The notes under the pieces were generated by a model. That model was not told the DNA's origin, did no database searches, and saw only the letters and a program-made list of their open reading frames with translations. A stretch of DNA of 64,000 nucleotides from Polyangiaceae bacterium. Its GTDB lineage: Bacteria > Myxococcota_A > Polyangia > Polyangiales > Polyangiaceae. Below are positions 1-8,745 of this stretch, in pieces. The stretch is taken from contig JAFGBI010000089.1 in NCBI GenBank assembly GCA_016933275.1, forward strand, positions 1 to 64,000. Reading direction: 5' to 3'. Both the position numbers and the translations under genes were made by a program. The first letter of the stretch is position 1, and each line of letters opens with the position of its first letter.

Positions 1-105
1 ACCACGGGCGGCATCGGCCCGACCACGGGCGGCATCGGCCCGACCACGGGCGGCATCGGCCCGACCACGGGCGGCATCGGCCCGACCACCGGGGGGGTCG
101 ATCCG
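1..105 (+). repeat. 21-bp tandem repeat encoding TTGGIGP
   Basis: Four exact copies of a 21-bp unit occupy 1-84 and a degenerate fifth copy lies at 85-105. The unit is in frame with the propeller protein and encodes TTGGIGP, forming a flexible linker. The array starts at the window edge, so the true copy number is unknown. Exact identity between copies suggests recent slippage. Confidence 0.9.
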
Positions 106-1428
106 GGTACCGGCGGGATGGGCACACAGCCCACGGAGTGCCCGTTCTCGCAAACCGCAAGCCCGAGCGGGGCAGACTGGGTCGACGGCAATCTCATCAC
201 CTTCAACAACAGCGGCGGGTGGTGCTGGTATCAGGACGAGCGCGCGATCGTAGACACGGAGAACAACCAGCTCGTCATCGGTTCCGTGCAGAGCAGCCAC
301 GTGAACGTGGTGCACTGGGATCTCGCTACGGGCAGGGGAGACGCACACACGATCGACAATGCGCTTCCGTACACCGACGACCACGATGCGCCGGCGATCG
401 TCAAGACGAAGGACGGCGGGTATGCAGCCATGTGGGCAGGCCATCGCAACGACTGCCTCAGCCGCACGAGCTACTTCGACGGCAGCTCTTGGTCCAGAAA
501 GTCGAACTTCGATTGGTCGTCCCACGGGTGCGTGCAAGACGGCGATGGCATGGTCACCTACGCCAATGCGTGGTACCTCGGCGATACTCTCCATAGCTAT
601 GTGAGATCCGTCGACACCAGCCCCAACTACCTCTGGAGCGACGACCATGGCAGGACCTGGAATTTCGGTGGCCGACTGACCTCGACCCCGCGAGTGGGGT
701 ACGTCGCTGGGTACTACAAGTATTGGGGCAACAACGTGGATCGCATCGACTGGCTGGGCACCGAGGCCCACCCTCGAGACAACGATAACAGCCTCTATCA
801 CGGATACGTTCAAAACGGCCAGATACACAACTCCAATGGAAATGTGATCGACGATGATTTCAGCGACAGCAACGCAAATCAGATCACAGATTACACACGG
901 GTGTTCACGGCAGGGTCGTCGGTCGGAGGAGCCGCCCTGAACCACGCCTGGAACGCCGATCTCATCAGGTACGACGACGGCACCATCGCGGCCATCTGGA
1001 CCGCGCGCGTCGTGGGTACCTCGAGCGACGACCCCGACAAGCGGCTGGTGTATGCCCGGTTCGACGGGAACGGCTGGAGTTCGACCCCCCTCGCCCGAGC
1101 TGGGACCAAGCTCTACGATTCCGAACAGGACTACACCGGCCTCGGCGCGCTGGACCCGGACAATCCAGAGGTCATCTACATCTCGACTCCGTACGATCCC
1201 CGCACCGATGAAGGCGACTTCCAAGGCAGAAAGGAGATCTGGAAAGGGGTGACCTGTGACGGTGGCGCCAGCTTCGAGTGGGTACCGGTGACCGCCAACT
1301 CGTCGATGGACAACCTCCGGCCAATCGTGCCGAAGTGGGACGGCACCCACCGGGCGCTGCTGTGGATGCGTGGGACCTACAGCTCGGCGCAGAGCTTCGA
1401 CACCGCCATCGTCGGACTGATCGAGTGA
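1..1428 (+). CDS. Secreted BNR-4-type beta-propeller protein, C-terminal part (5' end outside window)
   Basis: The frame is open from base 1 and ends at the TGA at 1426-1428, so the start lies upstream. The first ~35 residues are a low-complexity linker of TTGGIGP repeats, typical of spacers in secreted myxobacterial proteins. The rest (~435 residues, from about base 118) looks like a BNR_4 family propeller: an early GGWCWYQDERAIV segment, aspartate-rich turns such as DDGTIAAIW and regularly spaced W/Y strands. Members of this family are exported glycan-binding or glycan-degrading proteins, sometimes polysaccharide lyases. I cannot name a substrate or catalytic residues. The ATG at 118 falls at the linker/propeller border and is probably internal. 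Confidence 0.7.
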   Translation, partial: TTGGIGPTTGGIGPTTGGIGPTTGGIGPTTGGVDPGTGGMGTQPTECPFSQTASPSGADWVDGNLITFNNSGGWCWYQDERAIVDTENNQLVIGSVQSSHVNVVHWDLATGRGDAHTIDNALPYTDDHDAPAIVKTKDGGYAAMWAGHRNDCLSRTSYFDGSSWSRKSNFDWSSHGCVQDGDGMVTYANAWYLGDTLHSYVRSVDTSPNYLWSDDHGRTWNFGGRLTSTPRVGYVAGYYKYWGNNVDRIDWLGTEAHPRDNDNSLYHGYVQNGQIHNSNGNVIDDDFSDSNANQITDYTRVFTAGSSVGGAALNHAWNADLIRYDDGTIAAIWTARVVGTSSDDPDKRLVYARFDGNGWSSTPLARAGTKLYDSEQDYTGLGALDPDNPEVIYISTPYDPRTDEGDFQGRKEIWKGVTCDGGASFEWVPVTANSSMDNLRPIVPKWDGTHRALLWMRGTYSSAQSFDTAIVGLIE

Positions 1429-1433
1429 TAGTA

Positions 1434-1468
1434 GTCCCGTGGCGGTGTGATCTTGACCGGCTCTGGCA
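1434..1468 (-). repeat. Fragment of dispersed repeat A
   Basis: These 35 bp, read on the minus strand, match the end of repeat A at 49131-49165 in about 33 of 35 positions and also the end of the 15.7-kb copy. The fragment begins six bases after the stop codon of the propeller gene. The rest of the 140-bp element is absent. The remainder of the gap to 1662 contains no recognisable gene; a short inverted repeat (1642-1647 with 1653-1658) lies just before the next start. Confidence 0.65.
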
Positions 1469-1662
1469 AGATATCCACCATTTCGCCTCGGCACGGCGAA
1501 GGTGTTTGCCGCCCAAACCAAGGCACTCGCCGAGCGATGATAGGTCGATCCTGGTCCTCGGCGGCGTCGGCGGAGCAGGAGTCGAATTCGCCGGGGCCCT
1601 TGAAGATCCTCACTTCGTCGCGAAGGGTTGGCGCGAGCGGCGCGGTCGGCTAGACCGCCAAC

Positions 1663-4461
1663 GTGACCCAGCCCACCGCTTCTGTTCCGCCGAGCAACCC
1701 CGAGCCGCGTCCCAGCGAGCGCCTCAGAGGCTTCTATCAGAGCGTCATCAGGGGTGAGGCGATGCCGACCGATCTCGAGGAGACGCGAGCGGTGCTGGGC
1801 GAGCTCGCGCGCCGGAAGGGGGCGGAGCTGCCGCCGGAGTTCCTCGTCGACCGCGTGCTCGCGGCGACGGAGGGCACGGACTGGCCAACCCGGCGCGCGG
1901 CCATGGAGGCGTTGCTCCGGCGGTTCGGCTTCGCGGAGCGCGACGAGCTCACGATCGACGAAACTCCGGGTCGGGGTCGGATCCACGGCACGTATCGCCT
2001 CGCGGGGAAGCGCGGGGGCAGCACCCAACGGAAGCAGCGCGCAGCACGCCCGTACACGACCGAGCTCTTGGCGCTGACGCCCTTCCGCGGGAGCTGCGAT
2101 TGCGCGGACTTCCTTCGCGGTTCGCTCGGGATCTGCAAGCACCTCCTCGTGGTGGCCGGGCACGTGTTCGAGAGCGAGCGTCGCGTCGCCGCCGCGCGGC
2201 GTGAGCTCGACGAAGACTCGGGTCGGTTGCTCCCGATCCTGCGCTGGGATCCCGTGCGCCCCTTCCGCGGAGATGGCGATCGGCTCCGCGGGCTCACCCT
2301 CGAGACGCCGGCGAATCCGATCCCCGACGGCCGGCGCACGACCCGCGGCAGGGCCGCTTCGCGCGAGCACGCGAAGTGGTTCGATGGGGCTCGACCGCTC
2401 CCGTCGGCGCTCGCGGACCCTGCGCGCCGACGCGATCTCCTCCGGGCGCTCGAGCACGATCTCAAGGCGTCGCGCCTCGTCGCCGAGTCAGCGGCGCGGG
2501 CCCTCGTTCGCGATGAGCTCGAGCTCGCGGAGCGCCGGCTCGCCGCGGTGAAGGCGACCCCCTCCCTGTTCGCCGAAACGCGCTCCCTCAAGCGGAAGCT
2601 CTACCCCTATCAGGTCGAGGGCGTGCGGCGCTTTCTCGAGGCGCGCCGGCTGCTCCTCGCGGATGACATGGGGCTCGGGAAGACGACGCAGGCGATCGCT
2701 GCGTGCCATGCCCTGTTCCGTGCCGGCGAGGTCGAGCGCGGGCTCATCATCGTGCCGGCGAGCCTGAAGAGTCAGTGGCTGCGCGAGTGGGACGTCTCGA
2801 CCGACATCCCAGCGGAGATCCTCGATGGCGGTCCCGAGGACCGTCGACGGCAGTTCCGGCGCATCAAGCGCGGCTTTCTCGTGATGAACTACGAGCAGCT
2901 GCTGCGTGACCTCGGGGAGGTGCACCGCTTCGCGCCAGACATGGTGGTGTTGGACGAGGCCCAGCGGATCAAGAACTGGGCGACCAAGTCGAGCCTGTCG
3001 GTCAAGACGCTGACCCCCGAGTGGCGGCTCGTGCTCACCGGCACCCCCATGGAGAATCGACTCGAGGAGCTCGCGAGTATCCTCGACTGGATCGACGACG
3101 TCGCCCTCACGCCCAAATGGCGGCTCGTGCCCTGGCACACGACCTACGAGGGCAACGGGTGCAGGGGCCGCGTGGGTGCGCGCCATCTCGACACCCTCCG
3201 CGTGCGGCTCGCGCCCTGTACCGTGCGCCGGATCCGGAAGGAAGTGTTGGCCCAGCTCCCGCCGCGGACCGACACGCGCGTCCCCGTCCCCATGACGGAG
3301 CAGCAACGTGCCGAGCACGACGAGCTCTCCGTCCCCATCGCGTCCCTGGTGCGGCGCGCGCACCAGCGGCCCCTCAAGCAGGCCGAGTTTTTGCAGCTGA
3401 TGTCGCTGCTTGCGACCCAGCGGATCATCTCGAACGGCCTCGCGCAGCTCTGGTTCGAGGATGTCTACCCCACGCTGTCCGAGCACGCGCCAGATGGCGC
3501 GGCCCTCGAGCGCGCGTTCGCGCCCAAGCTCGGCGAGCTCCAACGCTTGATCGCGGAGCTGGCGGTGGAGCAGGGGCGCAAGGTGGTCGTCTTCAGCCAG
3601 TGGCGCTCCATGCTGCGGCTCGCGGCCTGGGCGGTGGGTGATGTCCTGGCGGACGCGGGGCTCACCGCCGCCTTCTTCACGGGGGCGGAGAGCCAGAAGG
3701 TCCGCACCCGCAACGTCGTGGATTTCCATGACGATCCGCGCTGCGCCGTGCTCCTGCTCACGGACGCCGGCGGCGTCGGACTCAATCTCCAGCGCGCGGC
3801 GTCCGCATGCATCAACCTCGAGCTTCCCTGGAACCCGGCCGTGCTCGAGCAGCGGATCGGCCGCATCTATCGCCTCGGACAGACCTCTCCGATCGACGTC
3901 TACAACATCGTGACCGACTACGGGATCGAGGCGCGGATCGACGGCCTCATCGCCACCAAGAAGGCGCTCTTCTCGGGGCTCTTCGACGGCACCACGGACG
4001 AGGTGCGCTTCGACGGCAAGGCAGGGTTTTTGGCGGATGTCGAGCGGCTCGTCGAGCCGGTCGCGATCGAGCTCCCCGTGGGAGTGCCCGAATCGGACGC
4101 GGCGGACGACGCGGTCGAGTCGGACGCGGCGGACGCGGCGGACGATGCGGTCGAGTCGGCGGAAACCGCACGCGTTGCGATGGTGCGCGAGCGCGACACG
4201 ACCGTCGCGGTGGCACGGCTGGGCGCGGCTCCCGAGACCGAAGCGGCATCGGCGCCCGTCCTGGCGGGCGAGGCGAGCCCCGTCGAGACCGCGAGCGCGA
4301 AGGAAACGAGCCGCAGTCCGAGCGCGCTCCTCGGTCACCTCAAGCTCACGCGCACCGACGACGGTACGGTACGGCTCGAGGCGCCGCCCGAAGCTGCCGA
4401 CGACCTCATCCGTCTTTTCGAGGGGATGGCCAGCCTGCTCCGCGAATCGCGGGCGGGGTGA
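1663..4461 (+). CDS. SWIM zinc-finger SNF2-family helicase/ATPase
   Basis: Predicted DNA translocase of 932 residues. A SWIM-type zinc motif lies near residues 145-160 (CDC, then CKH). The SNF2 ATPase core follows: Walker A DDMGLGKT at 334-341, the DEAQ box at 431-434, a TGTPMEN segment, and a C-terminal helicase domain with VVVFSQW and an IGRIYRLGQ motif VI. The last ~170 residues are acidic and alanine-rich with repeated SDAADDAVE-like runs. SWIM-SNF2 proteins are common in myxobacteria and planctomycetes and are thought to remodel protein-DNA complexes; the exact role is unknown. The GTG start has no clear ribosome-binding site, and an ATG about 33 codons later is an alternative. The gene stands alone. 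Confidence 0.85.
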   Translation: MTQPTASVPPSNPEPRPSERLRGFYQSVIRGEAMPTDLEETRAVLGELARRKGAELPPEFLVDRVLAATEGTDWPTRRAAMEALLRRFGFAERDELTIDETPGRGRIHGTYRLAGKRGGSTQRKQRAARPYTTELLALTPFRGSCDCADFLRGSLGICKHLLVVAGHVFESERRVAAARRELDEDSGRLLPILRWDPVRPFRGDGDRLRGLTLETPANPIPDGRRTTRGRAASREHAKWFDGARPLPSALADPARRRDLLRALEHDLKASRLVAESAARALVRDELELAERRLAAVKATPSLFAETRSLKRKLYPYQVEGVRRFLEARRLLLADDMGLGKTTQAIAACHALFRAGEVERGLIIVPASLKSQWLREWDVSTDIPAEILDGGPEDRRRQFRRIKRGFLVMNYEQLLRDLGEVHRFAPDMVVLDEAQRIKNWATKSSLSVKTLTPEWRLVLTGTPMENRLEELASILDWIDDVALTPKWRLVPWHTTYEGNGCRGRVGARHLDTLRVRLAPCTVRRIRKEVLAQLPPRTDTRVPVPMTEQQRAEHDELSVPIASLVRRAHQRPLKQAEFLQLMSLLATQRIISNGLAQLWFEDVYPTLSEHAPDGAALERAFAPKLGELQRLIAELAVEQGRKVVVFSQWRSMLRLAAWAVGDVLADAGLTAAFFTGAESQKVRTRNVVDFHDDPRCAVLLLTDAGGVGLNLQRAASACINLELPWNPAVLEQRIGRIYRLGQTSPIDVYNIVTDYGIEARIDGLIATKKALFSGLFDGTTDEVRFDGKAGFLADVERLVEPVAIELPVGVPESDAADDAVESDAADAADDAVESAETARVAMVRERDTTVAVARLGAAPETEAASAPVLAGEASPVETASAKETSRSPSALLGHLKLTRTDDGTVRLEAPPEAADDLIRLFEGMASLLRESRAG

Positions 4462-4944
4462 GGTCCAGGCAGCGTCTGCGGATTCCGTGGACCTGGAGGC
4501 TCGAGGGGGTGCTGGCGCCCGGTACGACGCGCGCGGCAGACCCGGACCCAGTGAGGCCATCAACCGTCAGCCGGTCGTGCCCAGGGACAGCATGAGACGG
4601 CAGAGCAAGCGCTCGATCTCGGCGACTCGTTCGCCGAGGCCCGCGTGGGCTTCGCGTGGGAGACGCTCGAGGTCGTGCGCCACGAGCGGCAGTTGCCCGG
4701 GCTTGTGGGCGAAGCCAGCGGCGAGGCTGAGCGATCTCACGCCAGCCGAAAGACGGGTCGCATCGCCGAGCTCCCAACGAAGAGGGAAGCACCAGCTCCG
4801 TATCGTTCGCGAATCCCGGGCGGGAGGAGCGGCGCTTCGCCGATCGAGGGAGCGACCCTCCTCCGTGAGTCGGCCACCCAGACTGCAAGCGGACGATGGC
4901 ATGGGCAGCCCTCCAGCGGACCGGTCTGCTAGGATGCGTGCCCC
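4462..4944. other. Gap between helicase genes, with a possible gene remnant
   Basis: No intact gene is supported over these 483 bp. A weak inverted repeat follows the stop (AGGTCC near 4463 with GGACCT near 4490). The only coding-like signal is on the minus strand at about 4570-4704 and is described separately. Confidence 0.5.
4567..4710 (-). pseudogene. Possible C-terminal remnant of a four-helix-bundle (23S rRNA IVP-like) protein
   Basis: The minus-strand frame ends with a helical stretch of about 45 residues (QLPLVAHDLERLPREAHAGL, then RVAEIERLLCRLMLSL) before a stop at 4567. This resembles the last two helices of the small four-helix-bundle family first seen in 23S rRNA intervening sequences, whose members end in a similar 'leucine-rich helix, then R-L-SL' pattern. 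No matching N-terminal half or start is visible. The similarity is by eye only. A second remnant of the same family lies at 8741-9003, on the other side of the UvrD-ankyrin gene. Confidence 0.35.
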
Positions 4945-7887
4945 ATGGACGGTCGCGACGGTCGAACCCATCCCGGCGGGCATCCCGTGGCAACCAGGCT
5001 GAGCGTTTCCGCTTTCGAAGCGAGGACGCTCGACGTCTTGGTGCTGCGGAACCTGGAGCGGCGCCACCTGACGCGCCAGTGCGACCGAGTCATCGACCAG
5101 CTCAGGATCGGGGACTTTCGGGCGGCCGAGGTCAAGAAGCTCAGAGACTCTGGAATCTACCGCGCCAAGCTCGACGACAAGAACCGCCTGCTCTTCAAGC
5201 TCGGCGAGCACGGTGGTCGGAAGGCGCTGCTTATCCTCGAGGTGGTCCACAACCACGACTACGCGAAGGCGCGGTTCCTGGGTGGAGGCAGCTTCACCGA
5301 GGACGATTTCCAGCCGGTGGCTGCGCCGGCGTTCGAGCTTCCCGCGAGCGAGCGCCTCGGCTACGTGCACCCGACCTCGCCCGCGCTGCATGTGCTGGAC
5401 AAACCGCTGTCCTTCGACGACGCGCAGGAGGCCGTGTTCGCCACGCCGCTCCCCCTCATCGTGATCGGCTCCGCCGGCAGCGGCAAGACGGCGCTCACGT
5501 TGGAGAAGCTGAAGACCCTCCCCGGGCGTGGGCTGTACCTGACGCGCTCGTCGTACCTGGTCGAGAACGCCCGCGCGCTCTTCTTCGCGAATCGCTACGA
5601 CAATTCGGGTCAGGAGGTCGACTTCTTGTCCCTGGCCGAGCTCCTGCAAACGATCGACGTGCCGCGCGGGCGCGAGGCCAGGTGGGCGGAATTCTCGACC
5701 TTCTACGATCGCGTGCGGGGGACGTTCCGGCTGCGCGAGGCGCACCGTATCTATGAGGAGCTGAAGGGAGTCATCACCGGCGCGGCCACCAACGGACCGT
5801 ACATGACCGAGGACGAGTACCTGGCGCTCGGCGTGCGCCAGACGATCTTCCTCGGGGAGGAGCGCCGGGTCGTCTACCGGATCTTCGAGCGTTGGCGCGC
5901 ACACCTGACCGACAGCGGCCTGTTCGACGGCAACATCGCGGCCTGGGAGCGGCTCACCCTGGCCCAGGAAACCTACGACTTCCTGGTTGTCGACGAGGTG
6001 CAGGACGTCACGATGGTGGAGCTTCGCCTCGCACTGGCCACGCTGCGCGAGAAGGGGAGCTTTCTACTGTGCGGCGACTCCAACCAGATCGTGCACCCCA
6101 ATTTGTTCTCTTGGGCCCGGGTCAAGGCCTTGTTCTTCGGTGAAGCTCTGGCGGGCGGCTCGTCGCCAGTCGACCAGATCCATGTCCTCTCCGCGAACTA
6201 TCGCAACACGCGGGCCGTGACCGCGCTCGCCAACCGGTTGCTCCTCGTCAAGCAGCGGCGCTTCGGCTCGATCGATCGCGAGAGCAACTTCCTGGTCGAA
6301 TGTGTCAGCGGCGACCTCGGCCGCGTTGACCTCTTGACCGACACTCCTACTGTTCGGGCGGAGATCGAAGACAAGACCCGCCGATCGTCGCGCACCGCCA
6401 TCCTCGTGCTGCGTGACGAGGACAAGCCGACGGCACGTGCCGTCTTCTCGACACCGCTGGTGTTCTCGGTTCAGGAGGCCAAGGGCCTGGAGTACGACAA
6501 CGTCGTTCTGTTCAACCTCGTGAGCGGCGCCGCTCGGGAGTTCCGGGAGTGCACCGAGGGTGTCTCGGCGGCGGCGTTGGAAGGGGAGCTCGTCTACGCG
6601 CGAGCCCGAGACAAGGCTGACAAGAGCCTCGATGCCTACAAGTTCTACGTCAACGCGCTCTATGTTGCGATGACGCGAGCCGTCAAGTCACTGCTGGTGG
6701 TCGAGGGCGAGCCCGGACACCCGCTCTTCGAGCTGCTCGCCATCGGCCAGACCAGCGAGCGCATCGATCTCGTCAAGGACGAGTCCTCCCGCGAGGACTG
6801 GCAACGCGAGGCGCGGCGCCTGGAGCTCCAGGGTAGCACCGAGCAGGCCGAGCAGATCCGGCGGGAGATCCTGGAGTGCCAGCCGGTCCCCTGGCAGGTG
6901 GCGGACGCCTCGACCCTCGCCGGCATCCGCGCGAGGGCGCTCGGCCCCGGTCCGCACGACAAGGCGGCCCAACAGCTCCTCTTCGAGTACGGGCTGACCT
7001 ACGACGCGCCGGGCCTCGTGACCGCGCTCGCGGCAGCGGGATTTCGTCACGCGAAGAAGCCCGAGTCAGGCCGCGAATACATCCACCTGACGCACTACAG
7101 GGAGTACGCCTACCGATCATCCCCGGCGCTCGAGGGGCAGCTTCGGAAGTATGGAGTGGACTTCCGCAACCCGCTCAACGAGACGCCGCTCATGGTGGCC
7201 GCGCGGCTCGGGCGGGCCGAACGAGTCGCCGCGCTCCTGGCCCAGGGGGCTGACCCAGCGCTCACCGACGCCGCGGGGCGCACCGCGCTGCGGGTCGCGC
7301 TAGCGGGCTGGCTCGACCAGCGTGGCGTCAGGCCAGCGGACTTCGTCGCCGTGTTCCGATCGCTCTCCGTGGCGCCCATCAAGGTCAAGGTCGGGTCGCG
7401 CATGGCGAAGCTCGATCCGAGCTCGATGGAGTGGTTCATCCTCAACCTCTGCCTCGTGCAATACCGGCGCATGGTCGCCGACGCCGTAGCCCAGCGGGAG
7501 CTACCCGCCTTCAAGGCTCCCACGCTGGCCGGACTGCTGGCGATGTTCCCTGACGGCGCCGTCCCGCCGCATCGCAAGCGGCGCGAGTACATTTCGTCCA
7601 TCCTCGCGAAGAACGAGATAGGCGGCTCGAACCCGTACAACCGGCGGCTCTTCTACCGGGCTGCTCGTGGCTTCTACGTCCTCAACCCCGCGCTCGAGGT
7701 CGAGGCCCGCGGTACGTGGATCAGCGTCGTCGAGATGATGGGGCTCCCGCTGCTCCTCGACGCGCTCGGTCCTTCTGGTGACTACCTTCGCATCTGGTTG
7801 GACCGCACTCGCACCCTCCTCCGGATGCGCCACGGCCCCGAAGACGGTCCCCGGATGGAGGTGGCGCCGGCGACCCATCCACCGTGA
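4945..7887 (+). CDS. RelE-like domain / UvrD-like helicase / ankyrin fusion protein
   Basis: A 980-residue multidomain protein. Residues ~30-86 resemble a RelE/HigB-type toxin fold (…LRNLERRHL…, KKLRDSGIYRAKL, NRLLFKL). Residues ~150-600 form a superfamily-1 helicase: Walker A GSAGSGKT at 175-182, Walker B-like VVDEVQD near 348-354, an ANYRNT segment, a QEAKGLEYDNVVL motif V and a YVAMTRA motif VI. Residues ~740-790 carry ankyrin-like repeats (ETPLMVAARLG…, AGRTALRVALA). The last ~180 residues are a conserved-looking domain I cannot name. SF1 helicases fused to toxin-like or repeat domains often act in DNA repair or phage defence; that role here is inference. Start is ATG 4945, with GTG 4990 possible. 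No partner gene is adjacent; gene remnants lie on both sides. Confidence 0.8.
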   Translation: MDGRDGRTHPGGHPVATRLSVSAFEARTLDVLVLRNLERRHLTRQCDRVIDQLRIGDFRAAEVKKLRDSGIYRAKLDDKNRLLFKLGEHGGRKALLILEVVHNHDYAKARFLGGGSFTEDDFQPVAAPAFELPASERLGYVHPTSPALHVLDKPLSFDDAQEAVFATPLPLIVIGSAGSGKTALTLEKLKTLPGRGLYLTRSSYLVENARALFFANRYDNSGQEVDFLSLAELLQTIDVPRGREARWAEFSTFYDRVRGTFRLREAHRIYEELKGVITGAATNGPYMTEDEYLALGVRQTIFLGEERRVVYRIFERWRAHLTDSGLFDGNIAAWERLTLAQETYDFLVVDEVQDVTMVELRLALATLREKGSFLLCGDSNQIVHPNLFSWARVKALFFGEALAGGSSPVDQIHVLSANYRNTRAVTALANRLLLVKQRRFGSIDRESNFLVECVSGDLGRVDLLTDTPTVRAEIEDKTRRSSRTAILVLRDEDKPTARAVFSTPLVFSVQEAKGLEYDNVVLFNLVSGAAREFRECTEGVSAAALEGELVYARARDKADKSLDAYKFYVNALYVAMTRAVKSLLVVEGEPGHPLFELLAIGQTSERIDLVKDESSREDWQREARRLELQGSTEQAEQIRREILECQPVPWQVADASTLAGIRARALGPGPHDKAAQQLLFEYGLTYDAPGLVTALAAAGFRHAKKPESGREYIHLTHYREYAYRSSPALEGQLRKYGVDFRNPLNETPLMVAARLGRAERVAALLAQGADPALTDAAGRTALRVALAGWLDQRGVRPADFVAVFRSLSVAPIKVKVGSRMAKLDPSSMEWFILNLCLVQYRRMVADAVAQRELPAFKAPTLAGLLAMFPDGAVPPHRKRREYISSILAKNEIGGSNPYNRRLFYRAARGFYVLNPALEVEARGTWISVVEMMGLPLLLDALGPSGDYLRIWLDRTRTLLRMRHGPEDGPRMEVAPATHPP

Positions 7888-8134
7888 GCCGCGGCAAGCT
7901 CCTTCGCCTCGTTGACCCGACGGCACGCTGTTCTGCTGGGCGGACGTCGCCAGTGACCGTAGCCAGGATCTCATCTGGTAGGGCGCCGGACGTCCTTCCT
8001 GCTCCGAGGCCTCGCGTCCGTAGGGTCAAGTGATCGATCTTGTTCCATTCTCCCTCGTCTGAGAAGAGCCGCACCCATTCGGCTCTGCGGGAGCCAACGT
8101 CGCGGGGCCGTGCGTCCTCGGACGCAGGGTCATG
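7888..8134. other. Non-coding gap after the UvrD-ankyrin gene
   Basis: No gene is supported here. The only structure seen is a perfect 7-bp hairpin, AGAGCCG at 8065-8071 with CGGCTCT at 8080-8086. It is not followed by a T-run, so its role as a terminator is uncertain. Confidence 0.4.
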
Positions 8135-8309
8135 TCAGTCGTTATCGGCCACGTAGACCAGGGCGACATCGGGATCATGGCCGGTTATCCAGACGGAAGT
8201 AGGATCGCGAAGGAGTCCGAGAATGCGCGGAAGAACGGTGAAGTCACGAGAGCCATACACCCAGCCGGGTCGCAGCGCCGTCACCTCGAGCTTGCCGGAG
8301 GTGTGGAGG
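8135..8309 (-). pseudogene. Internal fragment of an NAD-dependent epimerase/dehydratase
   Basis: On the minus strand, about 57 codons read as part of a 3-beta-HSD/epimerase-type short-chain enzyme: VTALRPGWVYGSRDFTVLPR, then ILGLLRD, ending LVYVADND before a stop at 8135. In intact relatives the ALRPGxVYGPxD segment lies in the middle of the protein and follows the catalytic YxxxK. Neither the Rossmann N-terminus nor the C-terminus is present. The 5' side overlaps the start of the plus-strand remnant at 8280. It is a relic, not a functional gene. Confidence 0.7.
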
Positions 8310-8745
8310 GAGGCGCCGCTGGCGACGCTGGCGGGGGATCGAGGTCACGCCGCGTTCTTGGGCTACTTGGGCATGGTCCTCGGGCTGCACCGGTTGCTTG
8401 TTCCTGACTCGCGGTTCGCTACCCTTCACGACCGAGTCGTGTCCGTGCTCGAGCGGCGCGTGTCTGCCCGGCCGGTGCTGCTCATCGAAACCTAACCCGG
8501 CGAGGTCTATCCCGTGGACAATGCGTCGGTCATCGGGACCATCGCGCTCCACGCTCGCGCCACCGGGAAGGCTCGCCCGGTGCTCGTTGCGCGCTGGGTC
8601 GAGCGCGCTCGCGCGCGCTGGATCGATCCGGGATCGGGGTTGCTCTTTTGGTCGTGGAACGAAACGGCGGACATCGCCGCGGATGCTCCCCGGGGCTCGG
8701 GCACGGCGCTCGCTGCGTATTTCCTGGCCTACGCCGACGTCCGTG
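8280..8745 (+). pseudogene. Truncated remnant of a linalool dehydratase/isomerase-like helical-toroid protein
   Basis: One plus-strand frame reads LPEVWREAPLATLAGDRGH, then HAAFLGYLGMVLGLHRLL, and is broken by a single in-frame TAA at 8493-8495 where relatives would have a tyrosine (…LLIET*PGEVYPVDN). It continues in the same frame with DPGSGLLFWSWN and APRGSGTALAAYFLAYAD, then loses similarity near 8745. The RGSGTALAAYFL and YPxDN motifs suggest the linalool dehydratase/isomerase-like toroid family; this assignment is from memory of the family pattern. Both ends are truncated. The 3' break coincides with the end of the minus-strand four-helix-bundle remnant, which suggests a rearrangement join there. 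Confidence 0.6.

Noticed and set aside
1-84. Possible CRISPR array because of regular 21-bp repeats
   Set aside because: There are no unique spacers; the units are contiguous, in frame and encode a protein linker.
1663-7887. SNF2 helicase and UvrD-ankyrin gene as one two-gene defence system
   Set aside because: They are separated by ~480 bp with no coupling, and SWIM-SNF2 proteins are common stand-alone genes in this phylum. Only the fusion protein is kept as a candidate.
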